Positions 8,956 to 17,842 of a stretch of DNA of 64,000 nt are shown one piece after another. The position numbers were made by a program, and so were the translations under genes. Source of the DNA: Pedobacter westerhofensis (GTDB lineage Bacteria > Bacteroidota > Bacteroidia > Sphingobacteriales > Sphingobacteriaceae); contig NZ_FXTN01000013.1 in assembly GCF_900182595.1 (NCBI RefSeq), positions 124,001-188,000 on the forward strand. Reading direction: 5' to 3'. Position 1 is the stretch's first letter, and every line of letters begins with the position of its first letter. A model generated the notes under the pieces. The model did not search any database and was not told the origin of the DNA. It saw only the letters and a list, made by a program, of their open reading frames with translations.

Positions 8956-9927
8956 CTATAACAAAGCACCGGGCAGATGCAAAACCGCTTTTCCGCTAAA
9001 CCTGCGTTCCATCAATGCCGTAGCAACAGCTGAAATTTCTGTCCATTCTTTTTCTGTACCAATTTTTATTTTCAATTTACCTTTGGCCACTAAACCCAGC
9101 AACATTTCAAGGTCGTCTGCTAAAGATCCGGCAGCAGCAATCTCATGGAATATATTCATCGACTTTAATGCTGCACCTGATGAGCCAAAAAAAAGTAAAT
9201 TGCTGTCAAAGGTTACCGTAGCACTATCAGAAGCACCTATCGTGATACAGGTCCCATTTTTCTTTAGCATGCCCATTGCGGCCGACAGCGATGCCCCGCC
9301 TAAAGAATCAAGGATAAAGTCAAAAGGGCCATGTGATTTTGCTTCATCGAGCGTAGCCCCGGTTATCACGGCACCTGTGCTTGCCTCCTCTACCAATATT
9401 CTGTGATGCTCTTGTCTGATATGTGAATACACCACAGCTCCGGCCAGGGCAGCCAGCTGAATAGCCATTTGACCCACTCCCCCGCTTGCACCATTGATCA
9501 AAACCTTTTTGCCCAGCAGAAAGCCGCCCTTGCGGATGGCGTGCAGCGCGGTTAAACCCGCCAGGGGGATACAGGCTGCTTCTGCATCGGAAACTCCATC
9601 CGGGATCATTGCAATTGAGCCCAGGGGCACATGCACCAGCTCACACCATGACCCTACTGCCAGCAAACCAGCCACACGGCTGCCTGCAGGGGGCGCATCT
9701 GTTACGCCATTGGTATCTTCAATGATCCCTGCGAAATCCCAGCCGGGGCGGGTGCCGGTTAAACTGGTAGTTAGTGCCCTCCTTACTTCTCCGCGGTTGA
9801 GGGAAATTGCTGTAATACGGATTGTAACCTCAGCCTGCAGGGCCGGTACAAGATCAACAGTACGAATGGCAAGGCGGTGCTCATCATTCTCATCTACGGT
9901 AATTGCTTTTATTTGCGTTGCTATCAT
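8956..9927 (-). CDS. Zinc-less medium-chain dehydrogenase / quinone oxidoreductase-like
   Basis: I start at the Met of MIATQIKAITVD (9927), because the longer frame to 9975 adds a non-conserved leader that runs into the promoter region. The 323-residue protein has the MDR N-terminal barrel (NRGEVRRA, GWDFAG) and the nucleotide-binding motif NGASGGVGQMA, and it lacks the Cys/His ligands of zinc alcohol dehydrogenases. It should reduce quinones or activated alkenes with NADPH in the cytosol. It is divergent from the Crp/Fnr gene at 10038 and shares a 110-bp control region with it. Confidence 0.88.
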   Translation of the reverse strand: MIATQIKAITVDENDEHRLAIRTVDLVPALQAEVTIRITAISLNRGEVRRALTTSLTGTRPGWDFAGIIEDTNGVTDAPPAGSRVAGLLAVGSWCELVHVPLGSIAMIPDGVSDAEAACIPLAGLTALHAIRKGGFLLGKKVLINGASGGVGQMAIQLAALAGAVVYSHIRQEHHRILVEEASTGAVITGATLDEAKSHGPFDFILDSLGGASLSAAMGMLKKNGTCITIGASDSATVTFDSNLLFFGSSGAALKSMNIFHEIAAAGSLADDLEMLLGLVAKGKLKIKIGTEKEWTEISAVATALMERRFSGKAVLHLPGALL

Positions 9928-9983
9928 GAGTTTATTTTTTATACGAAGGTGGCAAATGCGGGCATCCCAAACCAAGGAGGTTT

Positions 9984-10002
9984 GTCACCAGTTTTTGGTG
10001 AC
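9984..10002. promoter_or_regulatory. Perfect inverted repeat GTCACCA-5-TGGTGAC, candidate operator
   Basis: A 7-bp perfect inverted repeat with a 5-bp spacer in the 110-bp gap between the divergent oxidoreductase and Crp/Fnr genes, with a further TCACC half-site at 10009-10013. A site of this size and position suits a dimeric Crp/Fnr-type regulator that controls itself and its neighbour. The binding protein is inferred. Confidence 0.5.
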
Positions 10003-10024
10003 GTTTATCACCGATTTTTATTCG

Positions 10025-10032
10025 TAATTTTG
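10025..10032 (+). promoter_or_regulatory. TAATTTTG, Bacteroidota -7 promoter box
   Basis: An exact match to the TAnnTTTG -7 consensus, five bases before the ATG of the Crp/Fnr gene. If used, the transcript would be nearly leaderless. I see no clear -33 TTG at the usual distance, so support is partial. Confidence 0.35.
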
Positions 10033-10037
10033 AGCAA

Positions 10038-10601
10038 ATGTTTGAGGCCTTTATCACCTATATTACCCAACAGGTAGCGCTCAGTGCTGAAGAAATAGAA
10101 ATGGTCCGCAGTGTCCATGTCCACAGAAGAATCAGGAAAAGGCAGTTTCTTCTTCATGAAGGTGAAGTTTGCAGATACAGCTGTTTTGTGGTTAAAGGCT
10201 GCCTCAGGGCTTATCGCATCAGTAATGACGGCAGCGAACATATCCTCCGTTTTGCTGTAGAAAACTGGTGGGTAAACGATAATGAAAGCTACAATACGGG
10301 CAAACCTGCAAAAAGTAACATCGATGCGCTTGAAGACACAGAGGTGATTTTGATATCTAAAGAAAATCTTGACCTGCTCCTGCTCAAAATACCAAATTTA
10401 CAACAGCTGATAGACAAGCTGCTGGCCAGGAGCTATGATGCCAGCCAGCAGAGAATATATTTGAATATCAGTTCTACTGCGGTAGAAAAATATGATCATT
10501 TTGTAAAAACCTATCCCAGCTTGCCGGCCCGATTGTCCTTACGGACAATCGCAGCTTATCTCGGGGTATCGCGGGAAACCTTAAGCAGGGTAAAAAAGTA
10601 G
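10038..10601 (+). CDS. Crp/Fnr-family transcriptional regulator
   Basis: 187 residues with a cyclic-nucleotide-binding-like beta-barrel (about 20-120; RRIRKRQFLLHEGEVC, KGCLRAY) and a C-terminal winged helix ending in the recognition helix RTIAAYLGVSRETLSRVKK. There is no FeS-cluster Cys pattern, so it is not a classical oxygen-sensing Fnr. This is the short Crp form common in Bacteroidota, where the ligand is usually unknown. It is divergent from the quinone oxidoreductase and probably controls it. Confidence 0.9.
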   Translation: MFEAFITYITQQVALSAEEIEMVRSVHVHRRIRKRQFLLHEGEVCRYSCFVVKGCLRAYRISNDGSEHILRFAVENWWVNDNESYNTGKPAKSNIDALEDTEVILISKENLDLLLLKIPNLQQLIDKLLARSYDASQQRIYLNISSTAVEKYDHFVKTYPSLPARLSLRTIAAYLGVSRETLSRVKK

Positions 10602-10613
10602 CCTGCCCTGTGC

Positions 10614-11480
10614 TTAAACTAAAAACTTTGCCAACTCATTTTTCCGAAAAGACGAGGGGCTCATTCCTTTGTACTTTTTAAACACCCTGTTTAAGTGACT
10701 TTCGTCAGAAAACTTAAATTCGTCAACCATTTCATTTATCCTCATGTCACTACTGAGCAGCCTTGTCTCGATTATTTTAACCTTATACTTTATATATATA
10801 CTCCTGCAGCGTCTCACCGGCATGTTTTTTAAAAAATTTACCAAAATAGTTGTGTGCAATGTTAAAGTTCTTACCAATAACGCCCACCCTCAACCTCTCC
10901 GGATCATGAATATGATCATGAATATACTGGAACACCTTCAGCAACTTTTGATCAGTGAAAGGAGAAAGCTTGTCGGGTAAATCTGCGGCAATTGACCTCG
11001 CCACCAGTATAATCAGGCTATTCATCAACTGCTGGGTCAATTCCCTGCTATACAGGTGGCTACACTGCAGTTCGTCCACAATGCTCTTTGCCAGCGATCT
11101 CACCAATGTCTTATCAGTTTCGGTTTTCAGCACACATCCTGGCAAATGGCTGGCATGATGAAGTATAAATTCTAACTTCTTTACCCATTCTGCCCTTTCC
11201 CTGTCTACAACTCCAACAGGATCAGATTTGATATAGATGTTGTTGAAAAGAACAAACAAAAAGCTGGTTTTTGTATGGACTTCAAAAGAATTAAAGTCTT
11301 CCGGTGTATCAGCAATAAATGTCCCGTAGCATAATTAAATACATTGTTATTGATATGCTGTACACCACTTCCTTCTACCACATATACCAGTTCAAAAAAA
11401 TTCTGGCTGTAGCCCTGTTTTGAACATTGATCAACTTCTTTATAAAGAATTTCAAAGGGATAATAAAGGTTCTGTTTCAC
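10614..11480 (-). pseudogene. AraC-family regulator broken by two frameshifts
   Basis: Three consecutive open frames on this strand together make one AraC protein. The N-terminal cupin part (KQNLYYPFEILYKEVDQ, likely GTG start at 11480) runs to HRK. There one A appears to be missing near 11300, since one frame over the text continues as DFNSFEVHTKTSFLFVLFNN. The middle part ends at LQEYIYK, where a TATATATA run near 10795 has changed by one or two bases. The last frame supplies KYKVKIIETRLL and the second HTH (FSDESHLNRVFKKYKG). Slippage-type errors at simple runs could also be sequencing faults, but two in one gene favour a real pseudogene. It is divergent from the amidase. Confidence 0.85.
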
Positions 11481-11537
11481 GCACAAATCTACTCATTTAT
11501 AGCAAAATAGTACAGATGGCTAAGCACTTAATCAGTA

Positions 11538-11545
11538 TAAATTTG
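11538..11545 (+). promoter_or_regulatory. TAAATTTG, -7 box of amidase promoter
   Basis: Exact TAnnTTTG match 20 bp before the probable CTG start of the amidase and within the 85-bp divergent gap. No good -33 TTG is visible. Confidence 0.4.
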
Positions 11546-11565
11546 CCACATCAAAAACATATAAA

Positions 11566-13026
11566 CTGAATTTACGTGAATACAGTGTTCTGGATGGCTT
11601 AGCCCTGGCAGAGCTGATTAAGAAAAAAGAAGTAACCAAGTCTGAAGTTGCATCATGCGCAATCAAGGCGATTGCAGCCATTGATACCAAACTGAATTCT
11701 GTAGTAGAATACTATGCAGACCGCGCAGTAACGGACAATACACTCTCAGCACGCTCACAGCCATATGAAGGTGTTCCAATGCTACTAAAAGACCTGGGAG
11801 CCTATGAGGCAAATAAAAATGCCGAAATGGGTAGCAGACTAGCGTGTGGAGTAAAATTTGATCATGATACTGAACTGGTAGCGAGGTATAAAAAGGCAGG
11901 GCTTAATATTTTAGGCCGTACAACAACTCCTGAATTTGGGGGATCAACAGTCACAGAATCGCTGGCCTGTGGTATAACGCGTAACCCATGGAATCTAGAC
12001 CTTTCTCCCGGTGGTTCATCCGGAGGCTCTGCGGCTGCTGTAGCTGCAGGGATAGTTCCCATTGCCCACGCCACAGACCTGGCAGGTTCGATACGTATCC
12101 CATCAGGATTTAGTGGTCTTGTAGGCCTCAAGCCCAGCAGAAACCTTAACCCTGTAGGCCCCGGTGCCGGCCAGTTTTTCCTTGGCCTGGCCACTGAACA
12201 TGTTTTAACGAGAACAGTTAGAGATTCTGCCGCCGTACTGGACGCAACAGCAGGTCCGGCACCAGGTGAATTTTATCATACTCCAAAAGGTAAGGCATCC
12301 TATCGTTCAGCAATGCTGGCAAAACCAGCAATGCTTAAAATTGCTTTAAACCTGCAGCCCTGGATAAGCGCCAATGTAGACGCTGAAGTTTTGGAGGCAA
12401 CTTTACAGGCTGCACACTTATGCCAATCACTGGGCCATCATGTAGATTCAGATCGCTTTACTCTTGATGAACAAAGGCTACTGAGCTGCATGGAAACAAT
12501 CTGGGCCTGCTATACCGCTTATGGTATAAACAATTTGGCCGCCCTAACGGGAAGAGAGATATCTGCAAGCACCCTGGAAAAAAGTAGCCTTAGCGGATTT
12601 TATGATGGAATGGCTTATTCTTCGCAGCACCTTATAACGGCAGTTGATTATTCAAATACCGTATCGCGGACAGTAGGTGCCTTTTTTGAAAATTATGATG
12701 TAATGATTACACCTACAAATGCGATCCAGGCACCTCTGGCAGAGAAGAAAAATAGTCATTCCCAGGACGTGACCTGGCATAACTGGGTGAAAGAAGCCTG
12801 CGAAGTTGCGCCATTCGGTCAGGTGTTCAATATTTCAGGTGCCCCGGCAATGACTTTGCCTTTAGGATGGACCAGATCCGGAATGCCTATTGGCATAACA
12901 TTCTCAACAAAAATCGGCAACGAAGCTACCCTTTTTACTTTAGCAGCACAATTAGAGCTCGCCCAACCCTGGAAAAACCGCAGGCCAGACAACCATGTTT
13001 ATAATTTAAGCCAGGCAATAGCTTAA
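11566..13026 (+). CDS. Amidase (amidase-signature family) with no ATG start
   Basis: The first ATG (11779) lies inside the conserved core, just before the catalytic Lys. In the same frame upstream the sequence encodes a normal amidase N-terminus (REYSVLDGLALAELIKKKEV, later PYEGVPMLLKD). The frame is open from 11524, and the only near-start codon in the right place is CTG at 11566, which reads like a mutated ATG. With that start the protein has 486 residues, normal for the family. The triad would be Lys75, Ser151 in GGSSGGS and Ser175 in AGSIRIP. The usual D-G-G-G before Ser175 is D-L-A-G here. It hydrolyses amides in the cytosol; the substrate is unknown. Its divergent AraC neighbour is broken. 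Confidence 0.8.
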   Translation: MNLREYSVLDGLALAELIKKKEVTKSEVASCAIKAIAAIDTKLNSVVEYYADRAVTDNTLSARSQPYEGVPMLLKDLGAYEANKNAEMGSRLACGVKFDHDTELVARYKKAGLNILGRTTTPEFGGSTVTESLACGITRNPWNLDLSPGGSSGGSAAAVAAGIVPIAHATDLAGSIRIPSGFSGLVGLKPSRNLNPVGPGAGQFFLGLATEHVLTRTVRDSAAVLDATAGPAPGEFYHTPKGKASYRSAMLAKPAMLKIALNLQPWISANVDAEVLEATLQAAHLCQSLGHHVDSDRFTLDEQRLLSCMETIWACYTAYGINNLAALTGREISASTLEKSSLSGFYDGMAYSSQHLITAVDYSNTVSRTVGAFFENYDVMITPTNAIQAPLAEKKNSHSQDVTWHNWVKEACEVAPFGQVFNISGAPAMTLPLGWTRSGMPIGITFSTKIGNEATLFTLAAQLELAQPWKNRRPDNHVYNLSQAIA

Positions 13027-13033
13027 ATAGAAA

Positions 13034-13077
13034 AATTGATGACCTACTCTGTGAAATTGCAGAGCAGGTCATCAATT
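13034..13077. terminator. Bidirectional terminator between convergent genes
   Basis: AATTGATGACCT and AGGTCATCAATT form a 12-bp perfect outer stem, with CTCTG/CAGAG continuing it, between the amidase and the convergent SDR. Confidence 0.75.
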
Positions 13078-13113
13078 CTGCCCTCCTGATTTTAAGTTAA
13101 CTAATATGGCTGA

Positions 13114-13851
13114 TCACCAGGGTATATCTCCTGTTTCAGGATTTATTTCTTCACTAATGAATTTTCCAGTTGGCCCTTCTTCGCCAATCGTTACATATTT
13201 TACTATTCTTGCACCTGCCTCATTAACACTTCCGGCGCCACGGTGATTGTTAAAATCCGTAGCTGTAAAAGCAGGATCAACAGCATTTACCTTAAATGAC
13301 TTTTCGCGAAGTTCATCAGCGAGCGCAATCGTGTACATATTCAGCGCCGCTTTCGATGGGCCGTAGATTGACACTTTATACTCATGATATTTAAAGCTGG
13401 GATCGCTCCTTAGTGTAAGAGAACCCAAAGCTGAAGAAACATTTACAATCCGGGGTTGGCCCGATTTCTCCAATAAGTCGATGAAAGCCTGGGTTACCCT
13501 CACTGCACCATAGAAGTTTGTATTAAATACCAGCTCCATGATTTCAACATCGGCCGTCAATGGTGGTTGGGGCATACCGCCGCTCATTCCTACATTATTA
13601 ACCAATGCATCCAATACTTTGGTTTTGTTACCAATTTCGTTGCGTGCATCCTTTACCGATTGCGGATCTGTTACGTCAATCTGCACAGCTTCTACTTCAG
13701 TCAGGCCTTCAGTATTAAGCTTTTCAATTGCATCCCGACCTTTTTTTAAGTCGCGGGTACCTAAAAAAACATAATATCCCTGTTTTAATAACTGCCGGGC
13801 AGTTTCCAGTCCAATACTTTTATTGGCTCCTGTAATAAATACTTTTTTCAT
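13114..13851 (-). CDS. SDR-family oxidoreductase
   Basis: 245 residues with TGANKSIG, NNVGMSG, catalytic Ser in VSSALGS and YGPSK. The stretch after the catalytic Ser (SLTLRSDPSFKYHEY) and the C-terminus (EGPTGKF ending GDIPW) match the SDR at 4530-5300, so the two are paralogues. The cofactor is NAD(P)H and the substrate unknown. The start is 12 bp after the DUF885 gene stop on the same strand, so the two are probably one transcript. Confidence 0.9.
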   Translation of the reverse strand: MKKVFITGANKSIGLETARQLLKQGYYVFLGTRDLKKGRDAIEKLNTEGLTEVEAVQIDVTDPQSVKDARNEIGNKTKVLDALVNNVGMSGGMPQPPLTADVEIMELVFNTNFYGAVRVTQAFIDLLEKSGQPRIVNVSSALGSLTLRSDPSFKYHEYKVSIYGPSKAALNMYTIALADELREKSFKVNAVDPAFTATDFNNHRGAGSVNEAGARIVKYVTIGEEGPTGKFISEEINPETGDIPW

Positions 13852-13863
13852 ATGTTCACTAAT

Positions 13864-15648
13864 TTAATTTTCGGAAGGTATAAACTCGTTTATAACGGCT
13901 TCACGAATGAGTGCAGGCGGCAGTAAGCCCTGTGAAAGGATAAAATCATGAAAACGCATCGCATTAAATTTAGCACCTAAAGCAGCTTCTGTATCCTTCC
14001 TTAATTTAATCATCCTCGTAAAACCATAGAAATAACTATTGGCCTGTCCGGGAGCACTCAGCGAATACCGCTCTACCTCCTGCTGCGCATATGCTTTTGA
14101 ATATACCAGATCCTTTGTCAGGACCTCGAGTACCTGCTGGGGCGTTATTTTACCCGCCTGGATCTCAGGATCCATGAAAGCGCGGGCAGCTCTCAGCAAT
14201 CTGTAGTTAAGCGAAAGGAGTTGGCCTTCAAGTGGCATATAAGGCATGACGATATATTCGGCATACAAGCCCCAGCCTTCTAAATTTGTAGAGTTAGAAG
14301 CATATAATGCACGCGCCTGAGAGACGCCCTCCTCTATCATCTTATCAAACTGCATTTCGTGGCCCGGCCTTGATTCGTGCGCAATCAATGTCCAGGAAAC
14401 AGCATCAAAGGTGAAATCATCATATTTATTGATTGCTCTTTCTCCCGGTGCTGCGGGCAAGTTGAGCGGCAGTACAAAAACACCACGCTGACCGGTATTA
14501 TTCAGGAATGGCGGTGGAACCATGTATGGTGCCGGAATTCTGGATGTTTCTCCGGCCGTAGCAAGCCTGATCATAGCAGGCCTGGCGGGCAGGGTAGCCA
14601 GATGTTGCTTACGAATAATCCCTTCGATATCCTTTAAGTGCCTTTCATAGAGCGGAATAATAGAATCGCCATGAATCTGCTCCTTTTTTAGTTCAGCAAT
14701 CACATCTCTGTAATCTGCAGACGAAAAGTGGCGCTGCTCTGCAATCTGTTTTGCGATAGGCTTCATTTCATTCTGAATGCTGGTAAATGCGGCGTGTGCC
14801 ATTATTGCGAGTTCTGCTGGAGGTATATCTACACCATATTCTTCGAGTCCCAGCGCGTATTCTTCCGCAGGCAGGCGGTTATCCGTTCGGGCCTTGCCGA
14901 GCACATGTTGTTTCAGCCAGATGTTATATTCTTCTATTTCTGTCTTTAATTTCTGATAAGGTTCTTCCCAGCCCTTGAGGTGATATTGTTTACAGAGTTC
15001 GGCGATGCCGCTTACAATGCCGCTGCTCCTCGAAAGATCTACTTCCATTTGCCGGGCTGAGGGATAGATCATATTTTTTCCGGCAATCTGTTTGGCGGTA
15101 CGCTCACGCAGGATCTCGGTCAATGGGCGGTAACCTGGTTCCATGCCTGCATATTTTCTCATCCTCAGCACCGCGGCACTACGCCTCGACTCGGCCGTTT
15201 GCGCATCCAGCAGGCTCTCCAGTCCAGCGTAGATATCCGTGGCGGCATTGAGAAATGGCACCTTTCTGCTGTTTTCAAAATCCTGCCGGCGAAAGCCCAG
15301 GTTAAGATAGCCGATCAACACTTTGAGATCCTGTCTCACAGCCATATCCTTTTCAGTATTTAAACTGGCAGTGTACTTTTTTACCAGCAACTGTCCTTCT
15401 TCCCGTCGCGCCAGCTGATTTGCTGCTGTAGGTACACTAATCTGTGTGTCGTATTCTGCAAAGCCCTGTGAAGAGCCATATTCAGGCGTATATTTTTTTT
15501 CCAGATCAACCAACAAAGCCGTATACTGATTAGATTTTACAACCCATGACTTACCGGAAATTTCTTTGGTTTGCAGTTTTGCGCCAAAAGGAGAAATACA
15601 CAGCGTTGCGGATGCATAGATCATAGTAAGCCAAAACATATTTTTCAT
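13864..15648 (-). CDS. DUF885-family secreted protein, putative metallopeptidase
   Basis: 594 residues with an N-terminal signal segment (MKNMFWLTMIYASATLC) and the all-helical DUF885 pattern. The family's hallmark is the HExxPGH-like motif AHESRPGHEMQ, with His424, Glu425 and His431 here. Such a motif suggests zinc binding, and DUF885 proteins are treated as gluzincin-like peptidases, although the activity of most is not shown. Further conserved text includes NLEGWGLYAEY, the probable third zinc ligand region. It likely acts in the periplasm. The SDR gene follows at once on the same strand. Confidence 0.8.
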   Translation of the reverse strand: MKNMFWLTMIYASATLCISPFGAKLQTKEISGKSWVVKSNQYTALLVDLEKKYTPEYGSSQGFAEYDTQISVPTAANQLARREEGQLLVKKYTASLNTEKDMAVRQDLKVLIGYLNLGFRRQDFENSRKVPFLNAATDIYAGLESLLDAQTAESRRSAAVLRMRKYAGMEPGYRPLTEILRERTAKQIAGKNMIYPSARQMEVDLSRSSGIVSGIAELCKQYHLKGWEEPYQKLKTEIEEYNIWLKQHVLGKARTDNRLPAEEYALGLEEYGVDIPPAELAIMAHAAFTSIQNEMKPIAKQIAEQRHFSSADYRDVIAELKKEQIHGDSIIPLYERHLKDIEGIIRKQHLATLPARPAMIRLATAGETSRIPAPYMVPPPFLNNTGQRGVFVLPLNLPAAPGERAINKYDDFTFDAVSWTLIAHESRPGHEMQFDKMIEEGVSQARALYASNSTNLEGWGLYAEYIVMPYMPLEGQLLSLNYRLLRAARAFMDPEIQAGKITPQQVLEVLTKDLVYSKAYAQQEVERYSLSAPGQANSYFYGFTRMIKLRKDTEAALGAKFNAMRFHDFILSQGLLPPALIREAVINEFIPSEN

Positions 15649-15684
15649 AGATGTATAATAGTAGTTAATGATGAAATTATTGGA

Positions 15685-16188
15685 TTAATTACCGCCCTTA
15701 ATAAATTTATATAATCTCAGTTTGCGTTCTTCCACTTCAATCTGACTGTCAAACACAAAACCCAGCTTATCCAGCAAACGTACCGAACTCAGGTTATTCA
15801 TTGCAGTGATCGCCAGGATTTTTACAGGAGCATCCTTCGATGCAAGACTGTGTAGTACAGCCCTGCTGGCTTCATAGGCATATCCCTGCTTTACATACGC
15901 CGGCAAAAAAGCAAAACCAAGATCATGCTCAGTTAAATATTCACGCTTCACATAGCTAACAATCCCCATTGGTCTTGCGTCGTCTTTTAATTTTACTGTC
16001 CAGAACTTCGTTAATGGGTTGTCTTGTATTTTTTTGATATAAGCTTCAGCATCTTTTATATCCCTAATATTCCGGTCTCCCACAAACTGCAGCCATCCCG
16101 GGCTGTTGAGTAAATCAAATATAAACTCAGCATCAGTGATCTGTAGTGCTGATAGCATCAGCCTGTCAGTAATTATTTCTTGTTTCAT
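15685..16188 (-). CDS. GNAT N-acetyltransferase, RimJ/RimL type
   Basis: 167 residues. The start TDRLMLSALQITDAEFIFDLLN and GFAFLPAYVKQGYAYEASRAVL with a final LDKLGFVFD are characteristic of the RimJ/RimL branch, which acetylates protein N-termini, antibiotics or small amines using acetyl-CoA. A relic of an SDR gene sits directly upstream. It lies 37 bp before the DUF885 gene on the same strand. Substrate unknown. Confidence 0.88.
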   Translation of the reverse strand: MKQEIITDRLMLSALQITDAEFIFDLLNSPGWLQFVGDRNIRDIKDAEAYIKKIQDNPLTKFWTVKLKDDARPMGIVSYVKREYLTEHDLGFAFLPAYVKQGYAYEASRAVLHSLASKDAPVKILAITAMNNLSSVRLLDKLGFVFDSQIEVEERKLRLYKFIKGGN

Positions 16189-16189
16189 A

Positions 16190-16330
16190 TGTGTTTATAT
16201 GCTGCCGCGGCTTTATCTTCATGGCACCAGATTTAAAATCGAATTCCATTTTCCACCAGATTTAAAGCCATGTTTTGTTTAGTTCCCGGATTCCGCCTGT
16301 CAACAGCGTCATTTTAATTTCTGTACTCAT
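16190..16330 (-). pseudogene. Relic of an SDR gene (N-terminal part only)
   Basis: Reading leftward from an ATG at 16330 gives MSTEIKMTLLTGG, the first strand and glycine motif of an SDR. After a frame change it continues with NMALNLVENGI and, after a gap with stops, EDKAAAAYK, the usual order of the first 50-60 residues of such enzymes. Nothing downstream of this survives; the GNAT gene begins two bases on. A 13-bp direct repeat (CACCAGATTTAAA at 16225 and 16254) lies inside and may mark the deletion or duplication that broke it. Confidence 0.6.
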
Positions 16331-16627
16331 ATGTTCTGTTTGATTTGTAGTAATGAACGAAAAAATAAAATATGTGTTCAAAAAATTAATTCAAACCTTT
16401 GCTTTATAATACTTTTTCACTGAAATATAATATTCATGCTGGAATTCTGATTAAGCATAAGTCTCTTATATTCATGTCATGTTATATTTGAATTTACGTC
16501 CTTTACTTTGAAATCAGAATCATTCTTTATTTAATCAACACCTATTCTTGTATCACAACAGTTGATAACAAACGGAAAACAAAAAAAGATACAGATTATG
16601 GCATTCCCCATCCTATCCATATTTCAG
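16331..16627. other. AT-rich spacer between SDR relic and cupin relic
   Basis: About 300 bp of AT-rich DNA with no convincing open frame, hairpin or promoter match on either strand. Confidence 0.4.
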
Positions 16628-17204
16628 CTAGGCTACCTGATCACCTACATTTTTAAAATAATGTTTTATTCCACCTTCTGGTACTACTACAAAAGAGCCC
16701 CTTTTCGCTGTATAGGCCCCTGCCTCAGAATGTACTTCTACTTCGCCATCAACGATATAAAAGAATTCGTAAAAATTGGCATGGGAATGCGGCCCCGGGC
16801 CGTTTTGTGAAGGCACAAGCATCTCAATAGTTGAAAATGCGCCATTGTTTGCCTGCCCGAAACCAGTATCGGTGGTTACCGCCTGCTATTGATAATATTT
16901 TTCCACCTTTAGGATCTACCGTAATCGGGGCCTGTTTGAGGTATCCATAATATTTTGTTTTTTGAGTTATAAATTCAAAGCTTTTCCTTAACGATAAATC
17001 AGGGGTTAACAATACCTGCAGGTTCCCTTTTACCACCGTAAATGTTTCTGAAAATAAAGTATGGTAATGCCAGGGCATTTTTTCTCCCGGAAGAATATTC
17101 AGTTCAATAACACTGGTGTGATTACTGTCAACTGAACGTATGAGCTTGATATATCCTGCAGTTTTTGTAATGCTGTTCATTGAGGTTTTGTTTGTCATGA
17201 TCAT
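16628..17204 (-). pseudogene. Broken double-cupin gene
   Basis: From 17204 one frame gives a first cupin half (PGEKMPWHYHTLFSETF, VVKGNLQVLL), then GGKILSIAGGN, the typical opening of a second cupin protein. It then loses frame near 16875 and stops at 16824. The next frame over carries that second cupin on: DTGFGQANNGAFSTIEMLVP, GPGPHSHANFYEFFYIVDGEVEV, then KHYFKNVGDQVA and a stop at 16628, where homologues normally continue for another 30-40 residues. The metal-ligand histidines (HSH) remain but the protein cannot be made whole. It looks like two cupin genes joined by deletion and then frameshifted and truncated. Confidence 0.75.
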
Positions 17205-17314
17205 TTGTTTTATTGTTAATCATGAAACAAAATTATCAGGTGAGGAACAGGTATTAATGCACCTCGGTTAACAAATCAATTTGACAGCCCGGCAAGCTTA
17301 GCCGCATGGTAAAG

Positions 17315-17809
17315 TTAGTGATTGGTATAAGGGGTATTATCGCTTAAACTCCGGAGATAAAATGACTTCATAAATTGCAGAGCAGGATTGTTAAACACTT
17401 TCTGTCCATCTTTTCCTCCAAAGTCATCAAGGTTGAAGTATCCCGGGCTATTTTTAAATTCATCGAGTGTGTAACTATGAAAGCCCATTTGCCAGGATTC
17501 AAAATCACGCTGAGATATTGGCACATTTTCTATGAGGATCAGGTCCTGGTGTCTTTTATCAGAGCTGATATTCTTGAAAATGTAATCCAGCTCCTCTTTT
17601 GATCCTTCCAGTACCTGCATAAAGCGGCCCGTTAGTTTGGCCTCCAAATCTGCCGAGGAAGGGTCAACAAACAAACCTTTAATATAAATCAGCAATCCGG
17701 TTATACCATGATCCAGGTTCCATGCCCTGGACTGCTCCAGGAGACTTGTCAGTTCATCCTCTGTCATTAAATAACTGGCAGTACTGATATAAATGATGTG
17801 ATGTTCCAT
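17315..17809 (-). CDS. BLUF-domain blue-light photoreceptor
   Basis: I start at MEHHIIYIS (17809), 39 codons inside the longest frame, since the BLUF fold begins there. The flavin-binding residues expected of the family are present: Tyr7, Asn31 in SRAWNLDHGITGLL, Gln65 in FMQVLEG, and Trp106 and Met108 in ESWQMGF. About 16 residues are inserted between the second and third of these compared with short BLUF proteins. The C-terminal 55 residues carry no output domain, so it probably signals by protein contact. It binds FAD and should respond to blue light. Its promoter region has two overlapping inverted repeats. Confidence 0.88.
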   Translation of the reverse strand: MEHHIIYISTASYLMTEDELTSLLEQSRAWNLDHGITGLLIYIKGLFVDPSSADLEAKLTGRFMQVLEGSKEELDYIFKNISSDKRHQDLILIENVPISQRDFESWQMGFHSYTLDEFKNSPGYFNLDDFGGKDGQKVFNNPALQFMKSFYLRSLSDNTPYTNH

Positions 17810-17842
17810 ATATGAGTTGTTACATTGATTATCGAGGTGAGC

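Noticed and set aside
16562..16810. 82-codon plus-strand frame opposite the cupin relic
   Set aside because: Antisense shadow of the second cupin half; low-complexity aromatic text.
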